64,000 nt of DNA, from positions 124,001-188,000 of the forward strand of contig VFIW01000087.1 of assembly GCA_006386115.1 (NCBI GenBank), in the 5' to 3' direction. This stretch comes from Globisporangium splendens (Eukaryota > Oomycota > Peronosporomycetes > Pythiales > Pythiaceae). The notes under the pieces are model-generated. The model made no database searches, was not told where the DNA came from, and saw only the letters and a list, made by a program, of their open reading frames with translations. The translations under genes were made by a program, and so were the position numbers. This document shows, piece by piece, positions 39,049-48,543 of the stretch (position 1 is its first letter; each line of letters opens with the position of its first letter).

Positions 39049-41151
39049 CTAAGGTGGACAGCACGGCTTGGAGTGCTCCTTGCCATTCGGGTCTTCGGGG
39101 ACGTTGAGCGTCGGGTTGCGGTCGAAGAAGCCGTCGGGCTTGAACGTGAAGCCCGCGTAGTCGACGGGCATCATGGGCCAGTCCTCAGTGCGCGGGAAGT
39201 GCGTGAGTCCAAAGGTGTGCCAGACCACGATGTCCTCGCCGTCGACGTTGCGGTTGGCCTTGGTGTACGCCGGCAACCCTGCTCCGCCTGGGTGCTGGTT
39301 GGGCGTGTACCCGGCTGCCCAGAACTCGTCGCGACCGTACTGCGTGACCCAGAGGTGCTTGGTGGCGAAGGTTGCACGCTTCTGGATCGAGGCTTCGTCC
39401 GCGGCGAGTAGCAGCGGCTGGCCCTCGGGGAAGAGCGCGTACCCCGTCGAGTGGCCGAGTCGGTTGGTTGCGTCGCTGGACGCGATGCGCCAGACGCGGC
39501 CCTTGTCGTTCGCCGCCACACGCTGCGCATCGTGTTCGTGCTTGAGTCGCGTGACGCTGCGCGTGAACGCGTTTCCGAACGGGTTCTCGGGACTGATCGG
39601 CAGTCGCTGGACGTCGAGCTCGTCGACGTGACACTTGTTGCCGTCGATCGCGACATCGAGACGCGCCGAGAAGAGATGCTGGTGGATCGGCGCTCCGAGA
39701 CGCGGCGCCATCTCAGTTGCAAACTCGTACTCGCCCTCGGGACGACCCGACGTGAACACGATGCCTGTGGCCTTGCACTCGAGCTCGATCTTGCCGTCGA
39801 GGTAGAAGTGCCAGTAGAAGCCGTAGTCGTAGTTGCCAACGGTGACGAAGAACGAGATGACCAGGCGGCGCTGGCGACGCACCGTGCCCTTGCCCGTGAA
39901 CACGTCGGTGTGCTTCCAGAGCGTGCCGTAGTCCTCTTCGTGGATGCAGATGACGTTCTTGAGCTCGAGCGGGTCGCCAAAATCGTTGACTACCGTCGCA
40001 TCCAGGTAGTGGATCTTGCCGAGGCAGTCGCAACCAAGCACGAGCGAGTTGGCAAGGCGGCCAAACTGGTACTCGCCCGCGTCAAAGTAGTTTTGCCAGT
40101 TGTGCGTCGGCTGCGGCTCGGCGTACGGCACGACCATCTCCGAGACCGATGCGCGGTTGAGGATCTTTCGCTTACGACTCTGGTCGTGGAACGAGATATC
40201 GTGCAGCGTGAGCCCTTCGCGGCCGTTGAAACCGATGCGCACTTCCCAGTTTTCCCAGGACAGCACGTGGTCCTTGACGGTAAAACTCGCGCCTTCAGGT
40301 TGCGTGATGTGGAGCGGCTTCATACTCGTGCGCATGGGACCCGAGATCGCCGGGTCCAAGTAATCGCCCGATTCCTCCGGCACGTGCATGTAGCCCGTAT
40401 CTGTGAGCCGCACCACACGGCGATTGGTCAGATCGACGTGCGCGACGATGCCCTCGACCGGATGCGCGAACATCGAGTGCGTGTTTTCCGTCGCGAGGAA
40501 GCTGAGCACGCGGATCATGCGCAGCCCGACTTCGTCTTCGAAGCCGAAAACGCCAGCCGAGAGCGGCGCTGCGCGCACGATGCTGAGGTCGGTGATGCCG
40601 CGCTTCGCGAGCGCCGCGACGTAGCCGGCATCCGCCTTGGTGATATCCTCGGCTGAGATGTAGTCCTGGTCGAGGATCGGACCCCAGCCATCGACCGCCG
40701 GGTTCAGCTCGCGCACATACACGATGCTGTGCGCCGGGATGTCGACGACCATCTCGCGAGCCGCATTCGTGCTCTGATCCAGAAGAAGCACGCCAATCTC
40801 ACGTGGCACGGGGTCGCCACTGCAGAACTTGTCGAGCGTGGCGTGGTCGGGTTCGCGCAGCATCACGTACGAGTACCGGAGGCTTGGGCTGGCGTAGCCC
40901 GCCTCGGCGAGGATTTGCTTCATGCTCTGCACCTCACCGGCCGTGATCGGGTCTAGCGGATGGATGACGCTACTTGGCGCAGTGGACGGCGCAGAGTGGG
41001 GGCACATCGGATGGCAAGTGGACGTGGGGGAGGGAAGGGAAAACCCAAAGTGAGGACCCAAATGCGCGCAGCTTTCCGCAGCGCACTGGTCTGCGTCACA
41101 GCCTTGTTGTGCACATGAAGCAGCAACTGAAGCATGCAGCAAAGGGTCCAA
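39049..41151 (-). CDS. copper amine oxidase
   Basis: Single exon of 700 residues from 41151. The active-site set is complete: TPQ cofactor tyrosine in VGNYDYG (Tyr441), catalytic base Asp357 in YFDAGEYQFG, copper ligands in IHQHLF and a third His in the VVWHTFGLTHFPRTEDWP block. N2 and N3 domains precede (REIGVLLLDQ; RKRKILNRASVSEMVVPY). An unusual Cys-rich N-terminal stretch of about 60 residues (SCAQQGCDADQCAAESCAH) precedes the first enzyme domain, and the C-terminus is SKPCCPP. The enzyme oxidatively deaminates primary amines to aldehyde with H2O2 and NH3. Peroxisomal or secreted targeting is not evident; an uncleaved leader cannot be excluded. Large antisense ORFs over it reflect the high GC3. 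Confidence 0.94.
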   Translation of the reverse strand: MDPLLHASVAASCAQQGCDADQCAAESCAHLGPHFGFSLPSPTSTCHPMCPHSAPSTAPSSVIHPLDPITAGEVQSMKQILAEAGYASPSLRYSYVMLREPDHATLDKFCSGDPVPREIGVLLLDQSTNAAREMVVDIPAHSIVYVRELNPAVDGWGPILDQDYISAEDITKADAGYVAALAKRGITDLSIVRAAPLSAGVFGFEDEVGLRMIRVLSFLATENTHSMFAHPVEGIVAHVDLTNRRVVRLTDTGYMHVPEESGDYLDPAISGPMRTSMKPLHITQPEGASFTVKDHVLSWENWEVRIGFNGREGLTLHDISFHDQSRKRKILNRASVSEMVVPYAEPQPTHNWQNYFDAGEYQFGRLANSLVLGCDCLGKIHYLDATVVNDFGDPLELKNVICIHEEDYGTLWKHTDVFTGKGTVRRQRRLVISFFVTVGNYDYGFYWHFYLDGKIELECKATGIVFTSGRPEGEYEFATEMAPRLGAPIHQHLFSARLDVAIDGNKCHVDELDVQRLPISPENPFGNAFTRSVTRLKHEHDAQRVAANDKGRVWRIASSDATNRLGHSTGYALFPEGQPLLLAADEASIQKRATFATKHLWVTQYGRDEFWAAGYTPNQHPGGAGLPAYTKANRNVDGEDIVVWHTFGLTHFPRTEDWPMMPVDYAGFTFKPDGFFDRNPTLNVPEDPNGKEHSKPCCPP

Positions 41152-43270
41152 GAGCGCACTGTTTGCACAACGCCGACCTCAAGGGCCGGGTGGGGCGTAA
41201 TTGATTCGTCACTGAGTCACCGAATAGCTACAGATGACTCAGGACACCGAGTGATGGTCTTGTCCGTTACCACCCAGTTAGCCAATCAGATGCGCGTGAC
41301 GCAGGACGCGTGACCATATTTGACACCGCAATGGGATCAGCTCGGACGAAACATGAGATGCTCGCCGGTGTCCTGTGTCGAGCTCATTGCGTCGATCTTC
41401 CGACGGACGAAACAAGGGGGATGCGACACAGCGTAGCCATGCGAAGAGGCGTAATCGCGGTGCCACTGTAGCTCATACAACTAACCATCCGGTCGAACAC
41501 ATTGCTCTCCATGTCCGCCTCAGAATCCAATTTGCAGCGGCGGCAAAAGGTGATAGGCTCGCCTCGTGCGTGACGCCGTGGTCATCGTCGCGAAATCACT
41601 CGGTGCATCAATGCAATGGGACGAGAACCTTCGTGCATGAACCATCATCGTTCTGTGTGTGGGATTCAGGTGGATCGCCGTCTTCCAACTTGCGATCATG
41701 CTCCATAGCAAGCGTCCATCCGGTGCTGCTCCTCGACTTAGTCAGGGAGATGAAGACACTGTTGAGTCCCAGGTTGCGTCGGCGCTGTCATCCGCATGCC
41801 AGCCTATGAGAAGACATAGCGTGCATCAGATCAGCGCAGGTGATATCCGGTCGGACATTGTCGTCCCTAACATGTAGCAGTCCAGTCCACGTACACCAGA
41901 GGTGATCATTTTGCTCTTCATGGTCCAGTATCCGTCCATATGCAAACGCTCATTTAGCTCACTCCGCTGCCGTCCATGCAAAAGATGCCATGTCCGATTC
42001 CAAGGGTCCATAATCGATGGGAATGCAAGTCGTATCGGTGCTCGTGGAGTCCGACAGCAGCACAGCAGGATAGAAAAACATCATGCAATACCCTTTGACC
42101 TGTCTGAAGCTTCCACCTGACCAGTTAAATCGTGGAAGTGACCGTGATTGACTGCGTGCCCGCCTCAGGACCACTGTGTTTGCGCAATTGCAGTCATTTC
42201 AACTTGGACAAAATGGGCTTCAGAGTTCCCGTTGAAGCAACATCTTGGGCTTGAAGTTGTGGCTACCACGATTGTGTGCCTTTTGACTTTGACAATGCAG
42301 GTGCCAGGCTCTTCCTGTCAAAATCGACTTCTTGGACATGTGAATGCCATCCGGGCTGTCAAGTCATGAGAAATGGTCTTTTCATAGCGCAATGACCGTT
42401 CGAACCTCCATCAAGCAGGACCTGGAAAAAGGTATTTTTAAATACAAATGATTCCACTTGAACAATTAATTATTGAAAACCGACGAGACTAGTATCCGGC
42501 TATGCCAGCGCAATTGAAACCAACCGCTAAAATTGTGCAATCACCGCCGACAGCCGCAGAAACAGAAGCCATCAAGTGCTCCGATAAGAAGAGAGTCACA
42601 GCTCAAGCGGAAAGAGCGAGACGACGACTACGCGACAATGGTTCTTCTTCATGGCAAAGATGCGCAGTCGCAGGGTTCGTCCATCGAGTACATTGATAGG
42701 AATGCACTGACGCTATTACTTTGACGTACTGCACCGACGTACTTTGTCCCGGTGTTTATGGGGAAAGTGTACCCATGTCAAGCGCGACACCTCTCATAGG
42801 TCGAACAACCTCGTGACTCGTGCTTCGTCATTCTGCTGCCAGTCGAACGCCGGCAACATCCACTGTCATGGGCACAACCTGACACCCACACTGCTAACAA
42901 AAGAACATCGTTTCCCACCATGCACCAAAGTGGAGATGGACGCTCGATGTTGCGGTTCGTGGGCTCTCAGATGGACGGCCAGCTGCCACAGCGCAGTAGC
43001 CTTTCGTCGTCATCGTCCTCCTCGGAATCGAGTCCCACGAGGAGGAACTCCAAGCGCTCGTGACGCACTCAGACTAGCCAATCCAGAGGCGAGTCTGCTC
43101 TTTTATCAGAAAGAGGAAGAAAGGCTTCTGGCATGACGAGAATGGGATCCTCTGAAGCAGGCATGATCTGCTGACTTTGTACCATGTACGCTCGCAGGTT
43201 GTTCTGCCCGCATGGGGTGCCACGATCCTCTCTCTCAAAAGTCCAACCCCGGTAATAATCTGCGCCTCTT
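41152..43270. other. 2.1-kb intergenic with decayed element remnants
   Basis: No intact gene. Minus-strand frames at about 41826-42174 hold ERLHMDGYWTMKSKM, which is reminiscent of the gag region of copia-type retroelements (L.g..Y..W), and frames around 41520-41900 continue with shifts and stops; it may be an old fragment. Around 42502-42724 there are two short overlapping ORFs rich in K/R. Everything else looks unremarkable. Confidence 0.35.
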
Positions 43271-43286
43271 GCTCACTTTGCAATTC
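43271..43286 (+). promoter_or_regulatory. oomycete Inr+FPR core promoter for APC transporter
   Basis: GCTCACTTTGCAATTC matches the core consensus (GCTCAYTYYNCAWTT) and lies 97 bases upstream of ATG 43368. It supports that ATG over the in-frame one at 43212, which is upstream of the motif. Confidence 0.7.
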
Positions 43287-43367
43287 GCGCGCTTCTTTAC
43301 ACACAGTCATCACCCCCAGTTCCTTCTCTCTGCCATATTGATCTTGGAAAGATCTCAAACAGCAAAG

Positions 43368-44831
43368 ATGTCCGCGAGTGTCATCATGTCCCCCGCAGTC
43401 GAAGGAACGAGTGGCGACACCCCGGAAAGCCACCGGTATGCTAAAGTGCCGCACTTGTGGGCACTCGGCGTCGGCGCCGTCATCGGTGGCGACTTTTACG
43501 GCTGGCAGTCCACGCTCATCGCTGGGTACCTGGGTCTGCTCGTCATCCTCGCGTTCGTGACGGTGCTGTACGTGTTGCTGTCGTTCTCCATCGCCGAGAT
43601 GTCGTCCATGATGCCTACGGGCGGCGGTCCGTACGTCTTCTCGCTGCACGGCATCGGCCCTCGCGCCGCGTTCTTCGCCGGTCTCGCCGAGACGCTCAAG
43701 GTCGTCGTCACGGTCGCCACAACGTTCTACACCATCTTCCTGTATCTGGACGCACTGTTTGGCCTCGGCTCGGACTATAGTCCGCTCTGGTGGGTCCTGT
43801 TCGCCACGGTGTTCGTCGGCCTCAACGTCATGGGCGTCGAGGCGTCGTTCCGCGTGCAGGTGTTTGCAACGCTGCTCTCGGTGTTCATGCTCGTCATCTT
43901 CTACGTCGGCGCCGCCACCAAGCTCGACTACAACCGCTGGGTCGTGCAGCAGGACTGGGAGTTCACCAACTGGAGCGACGCCATCAAGGGCGTGTCCTTC
44001 GGGCTCTGGTTCTACTTTGGCATCGAGGAGCTGCCGCTCGCGGCCGAGGAGACAATCGAACCGGAGAAAAACATGCCGCGCGGTCTCGTGGCGTCCATCC
44101 TCACGCTCGTCGTGCTCTCGTTCTGCACGGCCACGTTCAGCACGTTCATCGACCCGGGCGCCGTCGGTATGTACCAGTCCACGGCGCCGCTCGTGCTCGG
44201 CTACCAGAGCGTGTTCGGCGACACGACCACGACGTCCTACTTCACGTGGATCACGGTCATCGGCATCATCTCGAGCACGCACTCGTTCGTGTTCTGCATG
44301 GGGCGGCTGCTCTTCGCGATCGCGCGTGACGGTTTCTTCCCCGAGTTCCTCACCAAGGTGCACCCGACGCGCGGCTCGGCGTACGCGGCACTGATCGCGG
44401 GCGGCGTGGTCTCGCAGGTCATCGCCATCGTGCTGCACTTCGTGATCGGTGACGTGCGCCTGGGTGGCGTGCTCATCAACCTCGCGCTCATCGGTGGCCT
44501 CATCTCGTACGCGTTCCAGCTCACGTCGTACATCTTGCTGCGCATGCGCGAGCCCGAGCGTCTGCGGCCGTACAAGAGCCCGTTCGGCGTGCCGGGAGCC
44601 GTGCTCTGCCTCGCGCTCTGCGTCGCGGCGCTCGCCGCCATCGTGTACAGCGGCGCATCGGACCGCGACTTCCGCGCGTCGCTGGCGGCCGCCGTCATCC
44701 TCTTCGCGCTCGGCACGCTCTACTTCCTCAAGAGCGTGCAGCCGCGCCTGCAGAAGCAGGGGCGCGCGTCGCCCACGCGCATCAAGGAAATGCGCGAGAC
44801 ACTGATCAGCCAGCGCTCGAGTCTCGTGTAG
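43368..44831 (+). CDS. APC-family amino acid/amine transporter
   Basis: Single exon, 487 residues with about 12 hydrophobic helices. TM1 begins at LWALGVGAVIGGDFYGW, with the unwound Gly-Xaa-Gly substrate motif of the LeuT/APC fold (GAVIGGDF), TM3 and TM6 (GVSFGLWFYFGIEELPLAAEE) also characteristic. The EELPLAAEET segment and YGWQSTLIAGY resemble bacterial ethanolamine permease-type APC members. It likely moves amino acids or amines across the plasma membrane; the substrate is not predictable. C-terminus is basic (RLQKQGRASPTRIKEM). GC-rich codon use with a spectacular antisense ORF of 597 codons (43074-44867) that is a shadow. Start supported by the core promoter motif. Confidence 0.92.
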   Translation: MSASVIMSPAVEGTSGDTPESHRYAKVPHLWALGVGAVIGGDFYGWQSTLIAGYLGLLVILAFVTVLYVLLSFSIAEMSSMMPTGGGPYVFSLHGIGPRAAFFAGLAETLKVVVTVATTFYTIFLYLDALFGLGSDYSPLWWVLFATVFVGLNVMGVEASFRVQVFATLLSVFMLVIFYVGAATKLDYNRWVVQQDWEFTNWSDAIKGVSFGLWFYFGIEELPLAAEETIEPEKNMPRGLVASILTLVVLSFCTATFSTFIDPGAVGMYQSTAPLVLGYQSVFGDTTTTSYFTWITVIGIISSTHSFVFCMGRLLFAIARDGFFPEFLTKVHPTRGSAYAALIAGGVVSQVIAIVLHFVIGDVRLGGVLINLALIGGLISYAFQLTSYILLRMREPERLRPYKSPFGVPGAVLCLALCVAALAAIVYSGASDRDFRASLAAAVILFALGTLYFLKSVQPRLQKQGRASPTRIKEMRETLISQRSSLV

Positions 44832-45191
44832 GGAAGGATGTACTTCCAGCATTTTATCTACTTGCACATTTTATACAATTAATTGCAGTTTGTTGTTGAT
44901 TTTCGCCTGTTGTTGTTGACAGCTTGTGCGTTTGTTTATGCAGCGGAACAGAATGTGATGGCGCTATATTGGAACTTAGACCCATTGCGGTAGTTCGGGA
45001 TAAATAAAGACGATCATAGAAGAAGGTATTATTGAATGTTTGACGGCAAATGTGGAAACAAATGTAAACTGTCGACATCTCAGTACTGACGGGTCTATTT
45101 CAATTTCTCACGATCAACGAGCATCATTCGTCCGATACAGACCACAATTGCTATTTAAAGATGCATAGCGCCCTAACTACTTATTTTGGTA

Positions 45192-45207
45192 GTCATTCTT
45201 ACAATTT
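45192..45207 (+). promoter_or_regulatory. oomycete Inr+FPR core promoter
   Basis: GTCATTCTTACAATTT fits the consensus in full and lies 24 bases before the ATG at 45231; the in-frame ATG at 45186 is upstream of it and is therefore unlikely. Confidence 0.7.
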
Positions 45208-45230
45208 GCCGAGCCATTCGCAAAGCAAAA

Positions 45231-47195
45231 ATGGGAGAGGCGCATGCGGCGTACGCGTCGGCGCTGGCGCAGCGCATGGCGCAGTTCCTCCACGCCACGC
45301 GCCTACGCGTAGAGCCCTCGGTGGCGTTCGTGTCGTGCGAGTGTGCTGATCACCAGCACTTCGTCCCGGCGTCTGCGCTCGACACGCACTTGGTACGGAA
45401 AACGAGCCGCGCTCTCTCTGCTGCTTCCTGTGCTAATAGATGTGCATTTACTTAGAAAAGCGCGCATGGCGTTCGGTATCCGAAGCATGCTTCCCACCAG
45501 GTAATAGACGCAGCATATCTATCTCTCGTGTAATGGCGTGAAGCTCACGGCGTGCGGCGTGTAGTTCTTTTATACGAATGCGCCTGGTGTTGAGCGACTC
45601 ACGCATTCCCAGGAAGCTACAACAGGCGATCATACCAGCAGCAATAAGGACACAATTGAAGAAGCACTACGTTCACATGCGTCACCAGACACTGATACAG
45701 TGCACAAGGCACTTGAAAGCAACGATGCACCAGCAGGAGAGGACGAAGATGGGGAACAGAGTATGCTGCAGAGTCTATTGGAACCGCTGGCATCACCACA
45801 GGATGCTCATGGTGCAGGAGACGAAAACCAGGTCTTGTCACGTGAACAGCTTATCAACGTGATAGCTGAGTTGGCGTCGGGCACGGCGGAATTCTACACG
45901 ATCGTTCAGAAGTGGCAGCGCATTCCGCGGGCGTTTGCGCACTTGGCGACCACTGTCGACAATAACAGCAGCACTAGCACCAACAGCGTGGCGATGGTCG
46001 TGCCGAAGCAGAGCGTGCAAGGATGGCTCATTGCCGAGCTGAGCCATACATTGTTCAAGGACGAACTCCTCGACATGGAGCTCGTCGATTACATCGTCGG
46101 GCTGCTCGAACACCCCGAGTTCTGCCAGCCAGACCTCCTCGTGCTGGAGCTCCACGAGTTTCTCGGACAGGATACCGAGGTACGCCGTCCTAGTTGAGAA
46201 GTTATCAACGTGGCTATGGAGAGGATGATGAGAGACTGACTTTGTTGCATGCGTGCATGTGTTGTGGGTTTTCTAGCGTTTTGTGCTCGCGCTGTGGAAG
46301 TTCCTCGTGGTCGAGATCGCGATGCGGATCGCATTTGTAAGTGCGAATTTCTAGTTGCCAGGCTTCAGATGTTCTCTTGTGACTTATTGTATCATGTTTA
46401 TATGATTTATGATCGCGTAGAACACGACTAAAGACACACTGGAGAAGCAACTTCGAGCGAAAAGGGAGCAGGACGCTGCGGACCAAGCGAAGCACATGCT
46501 GGAAATGTTGCGCGCGACAGAGAAGACGCGTACGTGAGGCCTTTCCCATTCATGGTAATCTTTTGCCAAGATCTTGCTCTCACAAACCAGCTTGTGTTAA
46601 AATTTGCTTTGCAGAAGCTGATGCAGCACGTGAAGCTTCAAAGTCCGCTGTGGTTAGTGCCGAGCGTGACTACAAGCGCCGACGACCAACGTACCGTGGC
46701 AAGAAAAATGGTGGCGGTCCGAAAAGCAACCGCGAGGTTCTCCGCGAGGTGCTCGAGAAACAAATGCTGAGCTTATGCGTGGACTGCGGATGGGAACTAG
46801 CGGAAGACCCGAACGATGCAGGTGACGAACGTCAGGATGGATCACAACGTCCAGATCCCAGTAGGCGTGCTTTGAATGCTGATTGGATGTCGTGCACCGA
46901 CGCACTGCGAGTTCGGGATATGGGTCGAGGTCGAACCAAAACCGAAGCAGATCGAGGTGAGTCTGCACAGCCGCCTCGCCATTCTCAAGGTAGAAAGCGG
47001 AGTAGGAGCAGATCGCGAAGTCCAAGCCCCAGTCGACGCCATTCGGAACGAAGTAGGCACCATCGAAGCGCAAGCCGAAGTCGAAATCGCAGGAAGAGAA
47101 GCCCCCGGCGTGACTCACACTACAGAACTCGCAGCCGTAGTCGGTCTAAAGAGCGTCGTCGTCATGACAACTCCAGCAGACACAGGAGGTCGTAA
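45231..47195 (+). CDS. SNRNP48: U11/U12 snRNP 48K-like protein with inserted PWI domain and RS tail
   Basis: Six exons: 45231-45392, 45456-45500, 45613-46179, 46277-46336, 46421-46529 and 46615-47195; 507 residues. The N-terminus has a CHHC-like zinc finger (CECADHQHFVPASALDTHL) but the final Cys of U11-48K appears to be replaced. The middle (residues ~203-280) is a PWI domain: LFKDELLDMELVDYI, EHPEFCQPD and RFVLALWKFLVVEIAMRI match RBM25-type PWI. Residues ~330-360 (AERDYKRRRPTYRGKK then SNREVLREVLEKQM) match the conserved block of human SNRNP48. The last ~85 residues are an RS domain. U11-48K binds the 5' splice site of U12 introns in the minor spliceosome. I know of no PWI in the canonical protein. 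The first two exon joins are less certain than the rest. Confidence 0.83.
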
Positions 47196-47602
47196 TGCAC
47201 GTATCGTCTTCTTGAGTGGAATTGTGGAGCGGCTGACATTGGAAATCACGGTCCAATGACCCAAGCGAATGGATCGTTTTCTGAAAGTATTAATACATTG
47301 AGAACGAGCTATGGGGCAAAAACAAAACAGTTGCAGCACATCAGATCGTATAGAGCGGTTCGGGCGCGATGTTCTGCCAACATTGTTCCGACGAGCCAAT
47401 TCGATAATCCCCAGAACCAGTGCATCATTTTTCAAGGAAGTGAGAAACTCCGCTCCAATGCCGCCTCCAAATAGATTCCTCAAGTGCGTCTTTGCTGGAG
47501 GAAGCGCCGCCGCTGTTGTGATCCCGAAGCCCACTTTCCAACTCGTCCCTCCCACGAGTCGACTCGCTTCTCAAGTTCACCTCAAGACCCAGATCATCAA
47601 GC
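47196..47602. other. intergenic between 48K and Jupiter-like gene
   Basis: No gene seen; short ORFs without features. Confidence 0.5.
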
Positions 47603-48085
47603 ATGGCGAATCGCTTTTCTGGTCCACCGCCTACGCAGAGCAACAACAATTTCATGACGGAGCGCTCGAGTACGCGGCTGCACAAGCCCCCTGGCGGCGG
47701 CAACGACGAGCTGTCGTACATGGACGACCGCATGGCCCGCCGGTTTTCAAGACCTGACGCCGCGGGACCCGAGCAGAATCTTCCCATTATTGGAGACAAG
47801 TTGTCGTACTACGGGACCCAGACAGCCATCCAGCGCGAGCGCGACAACATCACGCTTCCACCCGGAGCTGTTTCCAGAGACTCGATCACAGCTGCCCGTG
47901 AACAGCAGCAACAGTATGCTGGGAACCAGACCCAAATGGTTCGACGCAGCTCCCAGCAGCAGCAGAATGTGGCCTCGGGAGATTATTTCGCCAACGGCAT
48001 GGGCAACAACCAGGACAACGGCGAGCGCCGCACAAGGCGCATGTACGGCCCACCAGGCGGTGCATCGTCCTTCAAGCTCGGCTAG
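47603..48085 (+). CDS. small disordered protein with Jupiter/HN1-like PPGG motifs
   Basis: Single exon, 160 residues from ATG 47603 (MANRFSGPPPTQ). Low complexity, Gln/Asn/Gly/Arg rich, with no membrane segment. Two motifs, STRLHKPPGGG near residue 24 and RRMYGPPGGASSFKLG at the C-terminus, resemble the short R.L.PPGG.S.F.LG motif of Jupiter/JPT (HN1) microtubule-associated proteins. That match is short and could be chance. Codon use is coding-like with G/C third positions; the gene is otherwise unannotated in my memory. Confidence 0.6.
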   Translation: MANRFSGPPPTQSNNNFMTERSSTRLHKPPGGGNDELSYMDDRMARRFSRPDAAGPEQNLPIIGDKLSYYGTQTAIQRERDNITLPPGAVSRDSITAAREQQQQYAGNQTQMVRRSSQQQQNVASGDYFANGMGNNQDNGERRTRRMYGPPGGASSFKLG

Positions 48086-48543
48086 AAAGCATGGGCTTGC
48101 GCCTCATTTTCTAGATTAACTAACCGAGGTAGCTTTCCTTTTTATTCACGAAGTCTTCTCGTCTTTTTGCATTTCAATCCCACGCTCATCTGGCAAAACT
48201 ACTTTTAAGCCAAGTATCTCGCTTTTCAAGCCTGTTTCAGTTCTGTCAGCCTCTCACCCTCGAGACGAACAACGTTACCAAATCGATCGCTTCCTCCATC
48301 CTTTGGTGCTATTCCAGCTTCTGCGAGCTATTTCCAGAAGCCTTGCTGTCGTCAACATCAGTGATTTATTTCGGATGTCTCGGTCGCTCCGTAATAGGCA
48401 GACAGCAAACAAGCAAACTCAAGCGTGCTCTGGTTGCTGTTGGGTATCTGGCGCTCTCTGCGCGCTGCTACAGACCAGCGTTAGTCGTGCCAATCTGCCC
48501 AGGTCCATATCGCGCCATCAAGAAATAAACTCAACTGCATGGG
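48086..48543. other. intergenic upstream of ankyrin gene
   Basis: About 460 bases, pyrimidine-rich stretches, no gene and no clear core promoter. Confidence 0.45.

Noticed and set aside
39451..40656. 401-codon plus-strand ORF opposite the amine oxidase
   Set aside because: Antisense shadow of a high GC3 gene.
43074..44867. 597-codon minus-strand ORF opposite the APC transporter
   Set aside because: Mirror of a GC3-rich gene; peptide is Asp/Arg/His low-complexity with no motif.
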